Origin: Paenibacillus riograndensis SBR5
Lineage (GTDB): Bacteria; Bacillota; Bacilli; Paenibacillales; Paenibacillaceae
Assembly: GCF_000981585.1 (NCBI RefSeq)
Contig: NZ_LN831776.1
Coordinates: 4,261,187 to 4,325,186 of the forward strand
Length of the DNA stretch: 64,000 bases
Direction: 5' to 3'
Shown: positions 6,895 to 15,538 of the stretch, in pieces
How positions within the stretch are numbered: position 1 is the first letter of the stretch
Layout of the letters: every line of letters starts with the position of its first letter
Made by a program: the position numbers and the translations under genes
The notes under the pieces: model-generated
Database searches by the model: none
What the model saw: the letters and a program-made list of their open reading frames with translations, nothing else
Told to the model about the DNA's origin: nothing

Positions 6895-9690
6895 TTAATG
6901 GCTGCCTTTCAGATACACCGGCTCAGAGCGGTTGCCTGCATAGTCCTCCATCACGACATACACAACATTAGCTGTCGAGCGGAAGCTGAGAGAAGCTTTG
7001 GTGGTCCGTCCCCGGACAATCATCGGCTTATTGCCGGAGCTGTAGGTGGTTGCAAAAGATTTCGCCACCCCATCCTCATACACATACAGATACCGCCAGT
7101 CTCTGGTGTTTGGCATCGGCAGATTCAGGATGTCCTGATTCCAGGACCAGGCTTCCGCATAGGGTTCGGCGATGGTGTCAATAAAATGCCCGCTCACCGA
7201 GACCGGATCGGCAGGGCCTGCGGTAACAGTAACGATGTAATCATCGCCATTCACCGGCATACCGGTGAATTCTGCCGAGGTGGAACCTGCAGGAACAACC
7301 ATTTGCTGCTGCACCGGCTCCGCCGTAGTAATCCAGTTCACGGACTGCACGCGGACGGTAACGCCCCCTGCCGTACTGCCGGTATTTGACCAGCTAACGT
7401 CAAATTTCCCGTCTGCTTGGGAGTTCACTTTTAGATTGGAGACAGCCGCATTCAGATTAAAATTCAGGGTTGCGGCATCGCCTTCCCGCCCATCTGCACC
7501 GACGGCCACAACTTTGAGCCTCCCGGATTTAGCCGGAAGCCGCTTGAGGTAGAACACCTCATCATATTTTCCGCCCATATATACATCATTGACATAGACA
7601 TTATATTGCTTAACCTTATTGTAATCAGGGTCCAGCTTCCACTCTACAACCATTTCGTTCGTATCGCGGAATGCCTTGGCAATTGTAAGTCCAGCCGGAG
7701 CCGCAGGTTTCACGGCAGTACCATCGGTAATCCGGATCTGTCCAATATTCATCTGATAATTGTTCACAACCCCTTGGCCTGGATTAAAGACAAGTCCAAA
7801 CGCAGCGGCCGTCCGGCCTGCATAAGCGCTTAGATCCAGCTCCTTCGTTACCCAGCCGCTCGTCTTGCGGCCGCTGTCCGGAACCGGCACTTTGACCACA
7901 GTATTCGGATCATCTGCCAGAATGATGCCCACCGACATCGACGATGAATTCGCAGCCGACGGCTTATTGTAGCTAATGGACAGCTTGGAGCCTGCCTTCA
8001 GGCTAAGCTCTGTTTTGTATAAACGCAGGAAGTTCTCTGCATTCAGATTTCCGTTCACCACCAGCGAGCTGCCGCCGTTAAACCCGCCGAGCTGCTTATA
8101 CTTATAGCGCTCTGTGCCCGAGAGATTGTATCCGGGTCCATAGTCGAAATCCACAGTAAGCCTGTTGCCTGTTGTCTCCTGCCACCATTGCCAGGTAACA
8201 GGGATGTCCTGCAGGCTCATGTTGGACCATTCCTCATTGCTGGAGACCGCACCGTTCACATAATACGACAACCCGTGCCCGGTATTGAAGTTGGTATAAA
8301 AGTTATTATCCTTAATGACCGAACGTTCTGCAATCACAGAAGAAATCCCCGGCCAATAGCGGTTGTCGGCATAGACATCTGAGACGGTGTTGGCGGCTGG
8401 CTTCGCAGTATTCTTGGGATTCACATTAGGTCCCGACCACCACAGCTGCTCACGCAAATGCGTCATCCACTGGTAATCATTCTCCGACCTGTGGGAGACG
8501 GGATAGGACAGCCCCATGTCTTCATCCAGACCGGCGTGTACAAAATCGGCACCAAGCGTAGCCAGACTAAGTCTCGGCAGACTGGCCGCATCCAGCTTGG
8601 CAGCAAGAGCTGAACCATTAACCGGCTTAAACCGGTCCCGTCCTGCTTCCAGGCCTGCATACCCCACATCATACAAGCTGTAGCTGGTGCCCAGGCTGCT
8701 ATTCAGATTGGCCAAATAATTGTTGGCACCCGTAATCTGGGTGTTGCCGGCTCCATAATCAAAGAAAAAGGAATTGGACACCGGCTCCTTTGTGCTTTTA
8801 TCGACCAGCATAGAGATGTTGGAATCATTCAACGTCCGCGCGAACGTGTTCGCGCCGGTCTGAGTATTCAGCGAATCGTACCATTGGACATACAGCCCGC
8901 CTTTTTGCAGCGCTTTCATAAATGCGATGTAATCCGGGATATCGGCTACTGCCACATTCGGGCTCATTTCTTCCTGATTGATAAAATAACCGTCAAAACC
9001 AAAATACTGTGCCATTTCAATCAGCTTTTCAGCGACCGGGAAATTTCCCTGCTCATCCCGGACGATCATCTGCTGGTAGGTCTGCTGGCCGCGGTCGTTG
9101 TTGGAAAAGAAAATGCCGGCTAAGGACATCACGCCATTTTTATGCGCCGCATCCGTATAAGTCGGGTTGGGGATATTCAGCATCCCGAATTCGAACCATT
9201 TCTGCTGCCAGTCCTTCTGGGCCAGCTCATCATAATATTCCGGCGGGGTATACGCGGTTGCCGTGCCATGCCAGTAGGAGTAATAATCGATATACTGCCA
9301 GAAGTTAAAATGGTACTGCGCAAACTTGTTCGTATACGGGGCATTCTCAATAAATGCGTTGCCGTAGTCGCCTGCCACATTCATCATCCGCGTCTGCGGA
9401 CTGAGCGCCGGGTTCGCCTGAGTCGCAGCAAAAGGGGCGATCCGCTCCTGCAGCGGCACGCGTGATCTAAGCAGCTCGGCATCCGGATCAGTCTGGGGAC
9501 TCCAGTTGGCAATATGGCTGCTGGTATAACCATGAACATTGGGCTGGTTGGCACCAGGAGCACTGTCTCCTTTAAAAGGCCATGTGTCGCCGGCATACGC
9601 CGTCATGGGAAGACCTGAAACTAGCAAAGCAGCAGCCAACAATGCAGATGTCAGCTTAGGAAGTGATTTGGTACCGGTGGGAATATTCAT
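6895..9690 (-). CDS. secreted GH85 endo-beta-N-acetylglucosaminidase
   Basis: A 931-aa exported enzyme that cleaves the chitobiose core of N-glycans. A signal peptide ends near AYA (about residue 33). The GH85 barrel (about 50-430) includes YFGFDGYFINQEE, giving the N238-x-E240 catalytic pair used for substrate-assisted hydrolysis. A galactose-binding-like beta domain (about 490-655) and fibronectin-like modules follow. There is no LPXTG or S-layer anchor, so the protein is probably released. AGGAGG precedes the start by about 9 nt. It stands alone, with its own terminator and an IS200-type element upstream; no sugar transporter is adjacent. Transglycosylation ability, known for some relatives, cannot be read from sequence. 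Confidence 0.93.
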   Translation of the reverse strand: MNIPTGTKSLPKLTSALLAAALLVSGLPMTAYAGDTWPFKGDSAPGANQPNVHGYTSSHIANWSPQTDPDAELLRSRVPLQERIAPFAATQANPALSPQTRMMNVAGDYGNAFIENAPYTNKFAQYHFNFWQYIDYYSYWHGTATAYTPPEYYDELAQKDWQQKWFEFGMLNIPNPTYTDAAHKNGVMSLAGIFFSNNDRGQQTYQQMIVRDEQGNFPVAEKLIEMAQYFGFDGYFINQEEMSPNVAVADIPDYIAFMKALQKGGLYVQWYDSLNTQTGANTFARTLNDSNISMLVDKSTKEPVSNSFFFDYGAGNTQITGANNYLANLNSSLGTSYSLYDVGYAGLEAGRDRFKPVNGSALAAKLDAASLPRLSLATLGADFVHAGLDEDMGLSYPVSHRSENDYQWMTHLREQLWWSGPNVNPKNTAKPAANTVSDVYADNRYWPGISSVIAERSVIKDNNFYTNFNTGHGLSYYVNGAVSSNEEWSNMSLQDIPVTWQWWQETTGNRLTVDFDYGPGYNLSGTERYKYKQLGGFNGGSSLVVNGNLNAENFLRLYKTELSLKAGSKLSISYNKPSAANSSSMSVGIILADDPNTVVKVPVPDSGRKTSGWVTKELDLSAYAGRTAAAFGLVFNPGQGVVNNYQMNIGQIRITDGTAVKPAAPAGLTIAKAFRDTNEMVVEWKLDPDYNKVKQYNVYVNDVYMGGKYDEVFYLKRLPAKSGRLKVVAVGADGREGDAATLNFNLNAAVSNLKVNSQADGKFDVSWSNTGSTAGGVTVRVQSVNWITTAEPVQQQMVVPAGSTSAEFTGMPVNGDDYIVTVTAGPADPVSVSGHFIDTIAEPYAEAWSWNQDILNLPMPNTRDWRYLYVYEDGVAKSFATTYSSGNKPMIVRGRTTKASLSFRSTANVVYVVMEDYAGNRSEPVYLKGSH

Positions 9691-10071
9691 CCTTCCATCC
9701 TCCTCGTCTTCTGTGGTTTCGCTTACATTTCATCCATGCATCCTTCAAAGTCAAGCCTGTTTCCTGCAAGTGCTGCCATCCCTCACCCCTTTTTTGGCAT
9801 TTTGCTATCCCCCCAAATCTATCCCGAATCTTCCCTTACAAATAGTGGAGAAATTAAAGATAAGCTGGACATATTAAAGTTTCTGATACGGTTATAGACC
9901 TGAAAGAGCCTCGGAAGCACTTTTAACAAAGAATCAGAACCACCCGTCCAACGGGTGGTTTGCTCTTGGGGTATAACCCCTTGTTGCCAAACTGCGCCTA
10001 AAGACGCTAGCCTGACAATAAATCGTTCAGGCTCAGTGTTGTTGTCCCTTTCACTTACCAGTTAAACTGGT

Positions 10072-10545
10072 TTACTTCTTCTTGCTACTGTTTCTACTGA
10101 ACGGGTCTTCGTATTCTTTCACACTCAATTTATCAATCGCTTGGTCATGTGCTTCTTGTTCACGTATATATTTTGCTACTGTGGCTTCATTTAGGCCTAC
10201 CGTGCTGACGTAGTATCCCTCCGCCCAAAATTTGCGATTGCCATACTTATACTTTAAGCTGGCATGCTTCTCAAATATCATCAGGGAGCTCTTCCCCTTC
10301 AGATAGCCCATAAACGAGGATACTGAGATTTTGGGTGGGATCGCTACGAGCATATGTACATGATCTGGCATCATGTGACCTTCGATAATATCAACTCCCT
10401 TGTATTTACATAAACGTTTGAAGATTTCGATCAAGTCTTTTCTCACTTGATTATAGATCTCTTTCCGTCTATACTTCGGGGTGAATACAATGTGGTATTT
10501 GCACATCCACTTTGTGTGAGCCAAACTGTAGCTCTTGTTTGCCAT
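10072..10545 (-). CDS. tnpA: IS200-family HUH transposase TnpA
   Basis: A 157-aa Y1 transposase that moves DNA as a single strand. The metal-binding HUH motif is His62-Val-His64 in PDHVHMLVAIPP, and the catalytic tyrosine is Tyr126 in AKYIREQE. Length is within the usual 130-160 aa, so it looks intact. The ribosome site is AAAGGAA just upstream, but it lies inside a stable 5' hairpin (10548-10602), suggesting repressed translation. There is no tnpB. Confidence 0.95.
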   Translation of the reverse strand: MANKSYSLAHTKWMCKYHIVFTPKYRRKEIYNQVRKDLIEIFKRLCKYKGVDIIEGHMMPDHVHMLVAIPPKISVSSFMGYLKGKSSLMIFEKHASLKYKYGNRKFWAEGYYVSTVGLNEATVAKYIREQEAHDQAIDKLSVKEYEDPFSRNSSKKK

Positions 10546-10547
10546 CT

Positions 10548-10602
10548 AAGACCATTCCTTTCCAATTGAGCCTGAACATCTCAATTTTATCGGAATGGTC
10601 TT
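10548..10602 (-). promoter_or_regulatory. tnpA 5' leader hairpin sequestering the ribosome site
   Basis: An 11-bp outer stem (AAGACCATTCC with GGAATGGTCTT) encloses a second stem (ATTGAG/CTCAAT). The GGAAAGGAATGG ribosome-binding region lies in the 3' arm, two bases before the start codon. IS200 elements are known to silence transposase translation with such leader structures; the role here is inferred. Confidence 0.65.
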
Positions 10603-10693
10603 GGTGGTCAAACCCTACATCCCTCCACCCGCATAGCGGGTGGTTTTTTGTTTCGCGCGTTTCACGCACTCAACTGGCTAAAGCCTAACAAAA

Positions 10694-10729
10694 ACGGCTG
10701 TGCTGCCCTCCACGGGACAGCGCAGCCGT
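10694..10729. terminator. GC-rich hairpin, possible terminator
   Basis: Arms ACGGCTGTGCTGCCC and GGGACAGCGCAGCCGT pair with one bulge. Four A precede it, giving a short T tract only on the minus strand, where it could end transcription from the YjbR gene. Weak. Confidence 0.45.
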
Positions 10730-10783
10730 CTTAGTTCTAGCGTTACCTGGAGAACGACTCCCCGTGAATCCTACGGCAACTTT

Positions 10784-10920
10784 TTAAGTGGAAAAAGGGA
10801 CACTAATTCGGCTCATTTCGCCATTAGACAAGAAAATTAGCCCAATTAAGTTTACTTTTTCCACTTAACACTCAGGATTTCTTGATTTTCGGAAAAATAA
10901 GTTCCCTTTTTCCAACTAGC
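10784..10920. repeat. palindromic AAGTGGAAAAAG repeat
   Basis: A perfect 14-bp inverted repeat, TTAAGTGGAAAAAG (10784-10797) and CTTTTTCCACTTAA (10855-10868), is followed by a related unit CCCTTTTTCCAACTAGC ending at 10920. The same word family occurs at 5363-5549. The rest of the interval to 11207 shows no supportable gene; an open frame at 10882-11193 has no homology signature. Confidence 0.6.
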
Positions 10921-11207
10921 ACCTGCGAAGAAGCCAGTAAAGACGGATCGCCCTATTCCTTCGCGATCGATCCGCAGCCGTTACGGACAGGAGAGCCGAT
11001 ATGGATAGAAGATTCGTCTATTCCGCAGGACTACGGACTCAGATGCCTTTATTTGTCCCTTTCCTCCTGCATCGAGTATATTCCCTGTGAGGCTTCCAAG
11101 ATATCCACATTTTTTCACACCGTATTACAGTTAAATAAGGGGGAAGTCACTTCCCCTAAGACAGATAAATTCTTTATCTCTCCAAATCAATGAGCTCATG
11201 AGTCTGC

Positions 11208-11576
11208 TTAACTGCTCTCCGCAATGGATTCACGGAGGCTTTTTGGAAGCTTTTTGACTACCAAATCATACGAATGACCGATCATCAAAAAAATATCCTG
11301 CTCCGGCACGGAACCATCCAGTGTGATAGAATTCCAGTGTTTTTTGTTCATATGGTACCCTGGCCGCACATTATCATATTGCTCCCGCAAATTTGCCGCA
11401 ATTACAGGATCGCATTTTAGATTGATAACCGGTTGGCTGGCTATATTCTCAAAAATAAGTGCGAACATTTTCCCTTCGACCTTGATCACCAGCCAATCCG
11501 GTCCGAAGGGATGCGTTGGGACCGCTCCCTTCTTTTCCAGGCAAAAGTCTATTATGTTTTGTTTCATATTTTTCAT
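11208..11576 (-). CDS. MmcQ/YjbR family protein
   Basis: A 122-aa single-domain protein of the MmcQ/YjbR (CyaY-like fold) family. Recognisable pieces are FCLEKKGAVPTHPFG, KMFALIF, INLKCDP and RPGYHMNKKHWNSI near the usual positions, and DLVVKKLP at the end. Family members are proposed DNA-binding proteins, but their function is not established. AAAGGAAAG lies 8 nt before the start. It stands alone, with a MITE copy directly upstream. Confidence 0.88.
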   Translation of the reverse strand: MKNMKQNIIDFCLEKKGAVPTHPFGPDWLVIKVEGKMFALIFENIASQPVINLKCDPVIAANLREQYDNVRPGYHMNKKHWNSITLDGSVPEQDIFLMIGHSYDLVVKKLPKSLRESIAESS

Positions 11577-11596
11577 AGCAGCAGCTTTCCTTTCTG

Positions 11597-11811
11597 TATA
11601 AGTTGAACTTTAGGTTTTTGTATGGGGCAATGGACGTAACTACGGTGAATGTTTGGACTTCCGGCCGCTGTTGTCTGCAGATTTCTTGATTTATACCGCT
11701 GTTCACGGTGGAAATCCGCAGACAAAGGCGGACGCATTCGCTCCGTAAGTATCCAAACTTCCCCTTCGTCACTTCAGCCCCTTGTTATTTTTTCATGTTT
11801 AACCTATATAA
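11597..11811. mobile_element. MITE-like repeat, copy B (~215 bp)
   Basis: Shares the core of copies A and C: AATGTTTGGACTTCCGGCCG, TTGTCTGCAGATTTCTTGAT, GAAATCCGCAGACAAAGGCG and ATCCAAACTTCCCC. Outer arms (TTTGGACTT/AAG..TCCAAA) and inner arms (TTGTCTGCAGATTTC/GAAATCCGCAGACAA) form a nested hairpin. Ends show imperfect inverted repeats TATAAGTTGAAC and its partner near 11800-11811. It fills the gap between the YjbR gene and the isoprenoid enzyme gene. Confidence 0.75.
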
Positions 11812-11825
11812 TATTTTCCTTCGTT

Positions 11826-14225
11826 TTAGCGGTTCCGGTTAATAATATAGTCCAATAAATGGTTCAGAAAAGCAATTTTGCGGGGAACCGCATTCAGCGC
11901 TTCCACGGCATGACAGTAGTGATCCCACATTTCGAATCTGGCGGCTTCTGCACCAAGGACAGAGACAAAGGTCGAATTGTTATTTTCCGCATCCATCCGG
12001 GTGTTTTTGCCCAGTACCTGTTGATCCCCTTCCAAATCCAGCAGATCATCTTTGATCTGAAAGGCAATGCCCGCATGGTAGGCGTATTTCTTCAACGCGT
12101 TGATTTCGGCTTGTGGTACCCCGGCCAATATGGCTGGCATCACCAGAGAAGCTTCAAACGCTAACCCGGTTTTGTAAAAACACATCATATTCAATTGCTC
12201 CAGGGTCATCGCTTTTCCTTTGGAGTGCAAATCCATCGCCTGCCCCATGCACATATCCTCTGCCTTTTCGGCCGAATAATGCATCAGAGCCAGCACAGCT
12301 GCAGGATCAAAAGCTCTAAGCGACGCCTGCTCCTGAATCGCCTTTTGGATCAGGTACAGGCCGGTTAATTCTGCCGTAGCGCTATTATGCACCTGATGCA
12401 AGGTCGGCCGTCCTCTGCGGGTGGATGCATTATCCTGGGAAGGCAGATCGTCAAAAATCAGGGATGCGGTATGCATAAATTCCAATGATCTCAGAAGCGG
12501 CTCGATCGCAGCTGCCTGCAGTCCATACACCTCAACACCCAGCACCCAGGTTAAAATTGGCCGTATCCGCTTCCCGTCCCCGGTCAGACTATAATTCGCC
12601 GCCTCAATCAGTGATTCTTTCATCGGAGGGATTCCATCCGGCCTGGGAATCTTCAGCAGACCGTTGATTTGCTCGCGGACAGTGCGGACGGTCGTCTGAA
12701 ACTTCTCCTTTTCCTTCCGGTCGTTTTGCAATTGGGTATTGATCTGATCCCGGAGCAGCTTGTCGAAAAAATCCACATCGTCTGCTTTTCGGACCATCTG
12801 TTGTATAAGGCGGTTGAACTCCGGGTTCCCGGACGCAAAAATCTCCATGATTTCGTTATACCGCTCTGTACCTACGCGTTCTTTGCAGCGTTTCAGTCCG
12901 TTGATTGCCCGGTCCATAATCACCTCAAGGGTCTTGGCATCGGAATGATATACATTATGGATCAGATGGGAGATTACCGTCCAGTATAATTCATAAGGAT
13001 TGATCAGATCGGGACACTGCTTCCGGTATTTTAAATAATAGGTATATGGGGTGACGGCCCCATCCTTCATATCGTCGTACATATCCGCAAAATCATCAGC
13101 CAGCTGGTTATAGATTCCATAAAAGAAGGTCCGCTCCTCAAAACCTTTATCCTCAGCAGCACTAATCACCGAACGGACGATTAATCTCGACGATGAAGAT
13201 TTTAAAATAACCGGGATATACAGCTCTTCGTTGGTGTAATCCGCATTAGCCGGCTCCTTGTTACGGTCGATGTCCTGGGAATGAAAAAACACATAAGACT
13301 GTTCAAAAAAGGTTGCCCCGGTTTCGGGCTTCTGCAGGCTTTGGATATATTCAAAAGCAGTCCGCAGCTCTGTATGGACGTATTGAATGATTTCCATATG
13401 GACTCCAGGCCACTCGCTCAGCTCCGGCACCTTTCCCGTCAGAAGGGCCGTCCGTATCATTGCAGAATATTGTTCTTTTTCGGGAGCCGTTAAGACCCGG
13501 GAATCCAGAAGATCGTCTATAAAAGGGTAAGTCAAACCATAGGAATACCCGATCCGGATGGCTTCATCCAGTCTACGGGTACGTTCAGCGGGCGTGGTCT
13601 GTTCATCCATTTCTTCTACCACATGCAGAATAACCCCGACGATGATTTTGATGAGTTTACGTTCGGCTTGCTCGGCATCCATTTCCTCCGGTATATGGGA
13701 AGAGACAGCCTTAAGTTTATCTATCACCCAAATCGCCGCAGCTTCGATTCCTTCCTTCTGGGCCCAGCGGTAAAATCCGGCTATACTGGACAATCCGGTT
13801 AATCCGGTCTGGTCCTCCTGCTCATTTGCGCCGGAATGCATCAAGTGTCTTTTCAAGTCCGTGACTACGCGCTGAATCCGGGTCTTGGTGCGGGGATCAT
13901 CCAGCGCTTTGCCCAGGTCCCTCATGTAGATATAGGACACACTCCGGTCTAAATAGTTATCCAGTCTGCCTGTATAGTTCAGCCATTCCAGATACTTCTG
14001 ATCATCCCGTGTATCCCCTGCTCTCTTCCTCCGTGTAAAAAAAGACAGCCATGACCATTGACGGATATGGTTCTTCTTCCACGACTGGATATCTTTTGTC
14101 AATATGGGGACATAAGTTTTGTCCATGACCTGCATATTCAGGGCTGCAAAATACTGGGCTGCCTTATGCTCCGCCAACCGGTACACTGTGTCGCCCTGCT
14201 CTGTAAAGTTCTCATTCATATGCAT
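11826..14225 (-). CDS. two-domain isoprenoid enzyme: class I synthase-like N half fused to polyprenyl synthetase
   Basis: At 799 aa this is more than twice a normal prenyltransferase. The C half (about 525-799) is a complete trans-prenyl diphosphate synthase. It has GDGKRIRP (549-556), first aspartate motif DDLPSQD (592-598) followed by RRGRP, GQAMD (661-665), KT near 685 and second motif DDLLD (726-730). Alanine five residues before the first motif suggests products longer than C15. The N half is helical with its own aspartate-rich motifs, FIDDLLD (236-241) and ADDFADMYDD (376-385), as in class I terpene or prenyl synthases. This resembles the cyclase-plus-prenyltransferase layout of fungal chimeric terpene synthases, but the N-half activity is inferred. 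AGAGG lies 7 nt before the start. The gene is not in an operon. Confidence 0.75.
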   Translation of the reverse strand: MHMNENFTEQGDTVYRLAEHKAAQYFAALNMQVMDKTYVPILTKDIQSWKKNHIRQWSWLSFFTRRKRAGDTRDDQKYLEWLNYTGRLDNYLDRSVSYIYMRDLGKALDDPRTKTRIQRVVTDLKRHLMHSGANEQEDQTGLTGLSSIAGFYRWAQKEGIEAAAIWVIDKLKAVSSHIPEEMDAEQAERKLIKIIVGVILHVVEEMDEQTTPAERTRRLDEAIRIGYSYGLTYPFIDDLLDSRVLTAPEKEQYSAMIRTALLTGKVPELSEWPGVHMEIIQYVHTELRTAFEYIQSLQKPETGATFFEQSYVFFHSQDIDRNKEPANADYTNEELYIPVILKSSSSRLIVRSVISAAEDKGFEERTFFYGIYNQLADDFADMYDDMKDGAVTPYTYYLKYRKQCPDLINPYELYWTVISHLIHNVYHSDAKTLEVIMDRAINGLKRCKERVGTERYNEIMEIFASGNPEFNRLIQQMVRKADDVDFFDKLLRDQINTQLQNDRKEKEKFQTTVRTVREQINGLLKIPRPDGIPPMKESLIEAANYSLTGDGKRIRPILTWVLGVEVYGLQAAAIEPLLRSLEFMHTASLIFDDLPSQDNASTRRGRPTLHQVHNSATAELTGLYLIQKAIQEQASLRAFDPAAVLALMHYSAEKAEDMCMGQAMDLHSKGKAMTLEQLNMMCFYKTGLAFEASLVMPAILAGVPQAEINALKKYAYHAGIAFQIKDDLLDLEGDQQVLGKNTRMDAENNNSTFVSVLGAEAARFEMWDHYCHAVEALNAVPRKIAFLNHLLDYIINRNR

Positions 14226-14340
14226 TCGTTTACCTCTGCTCGAATTTTTGTGTACGTATCATAATCATATCCCTAATACGGACAAAAATCTTTTTGGTTA
14301 CCTTTTGGCACTCCTATCATACTTCCATCCTTCTGCAAAA

Positions 14341-14390
14341 AAAGAAAGGCCAGGTTTATAAACTTTATAAACCAGGGCCTTTCTTTTTTG
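14341..14390. terminator. bidirectional terminator
   Basis: Long stem: AAAGAAAGGCC and GGTTTATAAA pair with TTTATAAACC and GGCCTTTCTTT, flanked by A and T runs on the two sides. On the minus strand it ends the GNAT remnant upstream of it. Confidence 0.88.
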
Positions 14391-14415
14391 AAGTAAGAGT
14401 GCTTACCTGCTGTTT

Positions 14416-15337
14416 TCATTCAGATAAAAGTGTGAACGGTTTTTCATAAATGCTGATTGCATATTCAGATTTCATTCCGGCTTTTTCATAGAGGCGGTAG
14501 GCACCCGAAGGGTTGGCTGCATCGACACCCAGCGAAACGAGCATTTGACCCGCGTGATAGGATGCCCTGAACAGGCACTGCAGCAGTGCCAGGGAAAGGC
14601 CGGCGCACTCCAATCTGCTCGATGAAGAGCAGGTCTTCACGCATGCGTCCGAGCGCAAACCCCGCAACCTCCCCGTTCGGGTCCCGGGCGATCAACCACC
14701 AGCGTTCCTCAAAGGTAGGCAGCTGTGTCTTTTCGGTCCATTTCTCGAAAGGAGGCACCGCAAAATCCCAGTGATCGGCAAACGACTCTACATAAGCATC
14801 ATACACGGCTTGTTCGTCGCGACCCTTCATAAACGGCTCAATGGTTAAGCCTTCAGGCAGAATGGCCGCAGCCGGTTCGGTGTCCAGCCGGATTCCCATT
14901 CGCTTGAAGTAACGGACCGGTGCAAAACCTTGCGCCTCAAACAGCCGGACAGCATCTTCGCATAATGTCGGGATCATGCCTTGCAGACGCTTCGGAACAC
15001 CTGTTGTATTCCGTAATTCTGAGGCTCGTGCTTCCAGCGACTTGACGAGCGATGCGCCCACACCCCGGCCGCGGGCCGCAGGCAGCACGCAGCCGTAGCT
15101 GAACAGCTTTTCTTCACTATCCTCCTCAAGAAAAGCATAACCTATTAATGATAAGTCCGTATCTTCAACGACCCAGACGTTGTGGTCCAGATCGAAGCCG
15201 GACCACATGTCCAGGACGTCGTCGAGAACGATGTCGGGTGCTCCGAGGTCTTCGGTATCACAGGCAGCCACCAAGTCGCATACCGCCTGAGCGTCTTTTA
15301 ATGAGGGGCGGCGTATGCGGAAGGTTGAATTTGTCAT
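14416..15337 (-). pseudogene. tandem-GNAT acetyltransferase, frameshifted
   Basis: The first reading frame (from 15337) encodes a GNAT domain (FRIRRPSLKDAQAVCDLV, then ARGRGVGASLVKSLEARA). It continues into a second GNAT domain up to LLFIEQIGVRRPF near 14600. There the frame shifts: the expected R-G-x-G acetyl-CoA loop is missing, and SLALLQCLFRASYHAGQM..GAYRLYEKAGMKSEYAISIYEKPF continues in another frame to a stop at 14416. The junction GGCCTTTCCCTGG suggests a small deletion between short repeats, removing roughly the acetyl-CoA loop codons. The predicted 283-aa product would have an unrelated tail. Either a recent mutation or a sequence error. Confidence 0.8.
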
Positions 15338-15481
15338 CTACAATAACTCCTTAACGGGTGATCAAACGCAGATCGCAGATTATTGATCCATCTTTTACTA
15401 AAAAATGTATACAACCATTCTAGCAGAAAAAACTCTCTCTTCCCATTGTATAATCGTTGGATACGCCATCTGTGTATGGTC

Positions 15482-15530
15482 ACATAAAAAGCAGACCCCC
15501 CTGACTTGCGGAAGCGCCTGCTTTTTATGT
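15482..15530. terminator. terminator between GNAT remnant and zinc-ribbon gene
   Basis: ACATAAAAAGCAG pairs with CTGCTTTTTATGT around a 23-nt loop. A/T runs on both arms make it usable from either strand; it lies just after the stop of the 15539-16465 gene. Confidence 0.75.
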
Positions 15531-15538
15531 TGACACAT

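Larger units (their letters stand above)
9938..10643 (-). mobile_element. IS200/IS605-type insertion element (TnpA only)
   Basis: The single transposase gene is bracketed by matching subterminal hairpins: ACCACCCGT-cca-ACGGGTGGT at 9938-9960 and CCACCCGC-ata-GCGGGTGG at 10625-10643. These are the imperfect palindromes recognised by HUH transposases of this family. Further hairpins (about 10010-10034 and 10057-10072) lie downstream of tnpA. No tnpB/IscB accessory gene is present. Exact cleavage sites, normally several bases outside the hairpins, were not resolved. Confidence 0.88.

Noticed and set aside
10882..11193. Plus-strand open frame of 103 codons
   Set aside because: Overlaps the AAGTGGAAAAAG repeat region, has no ribosome site and no recognisable domain or composition typical of proteins.
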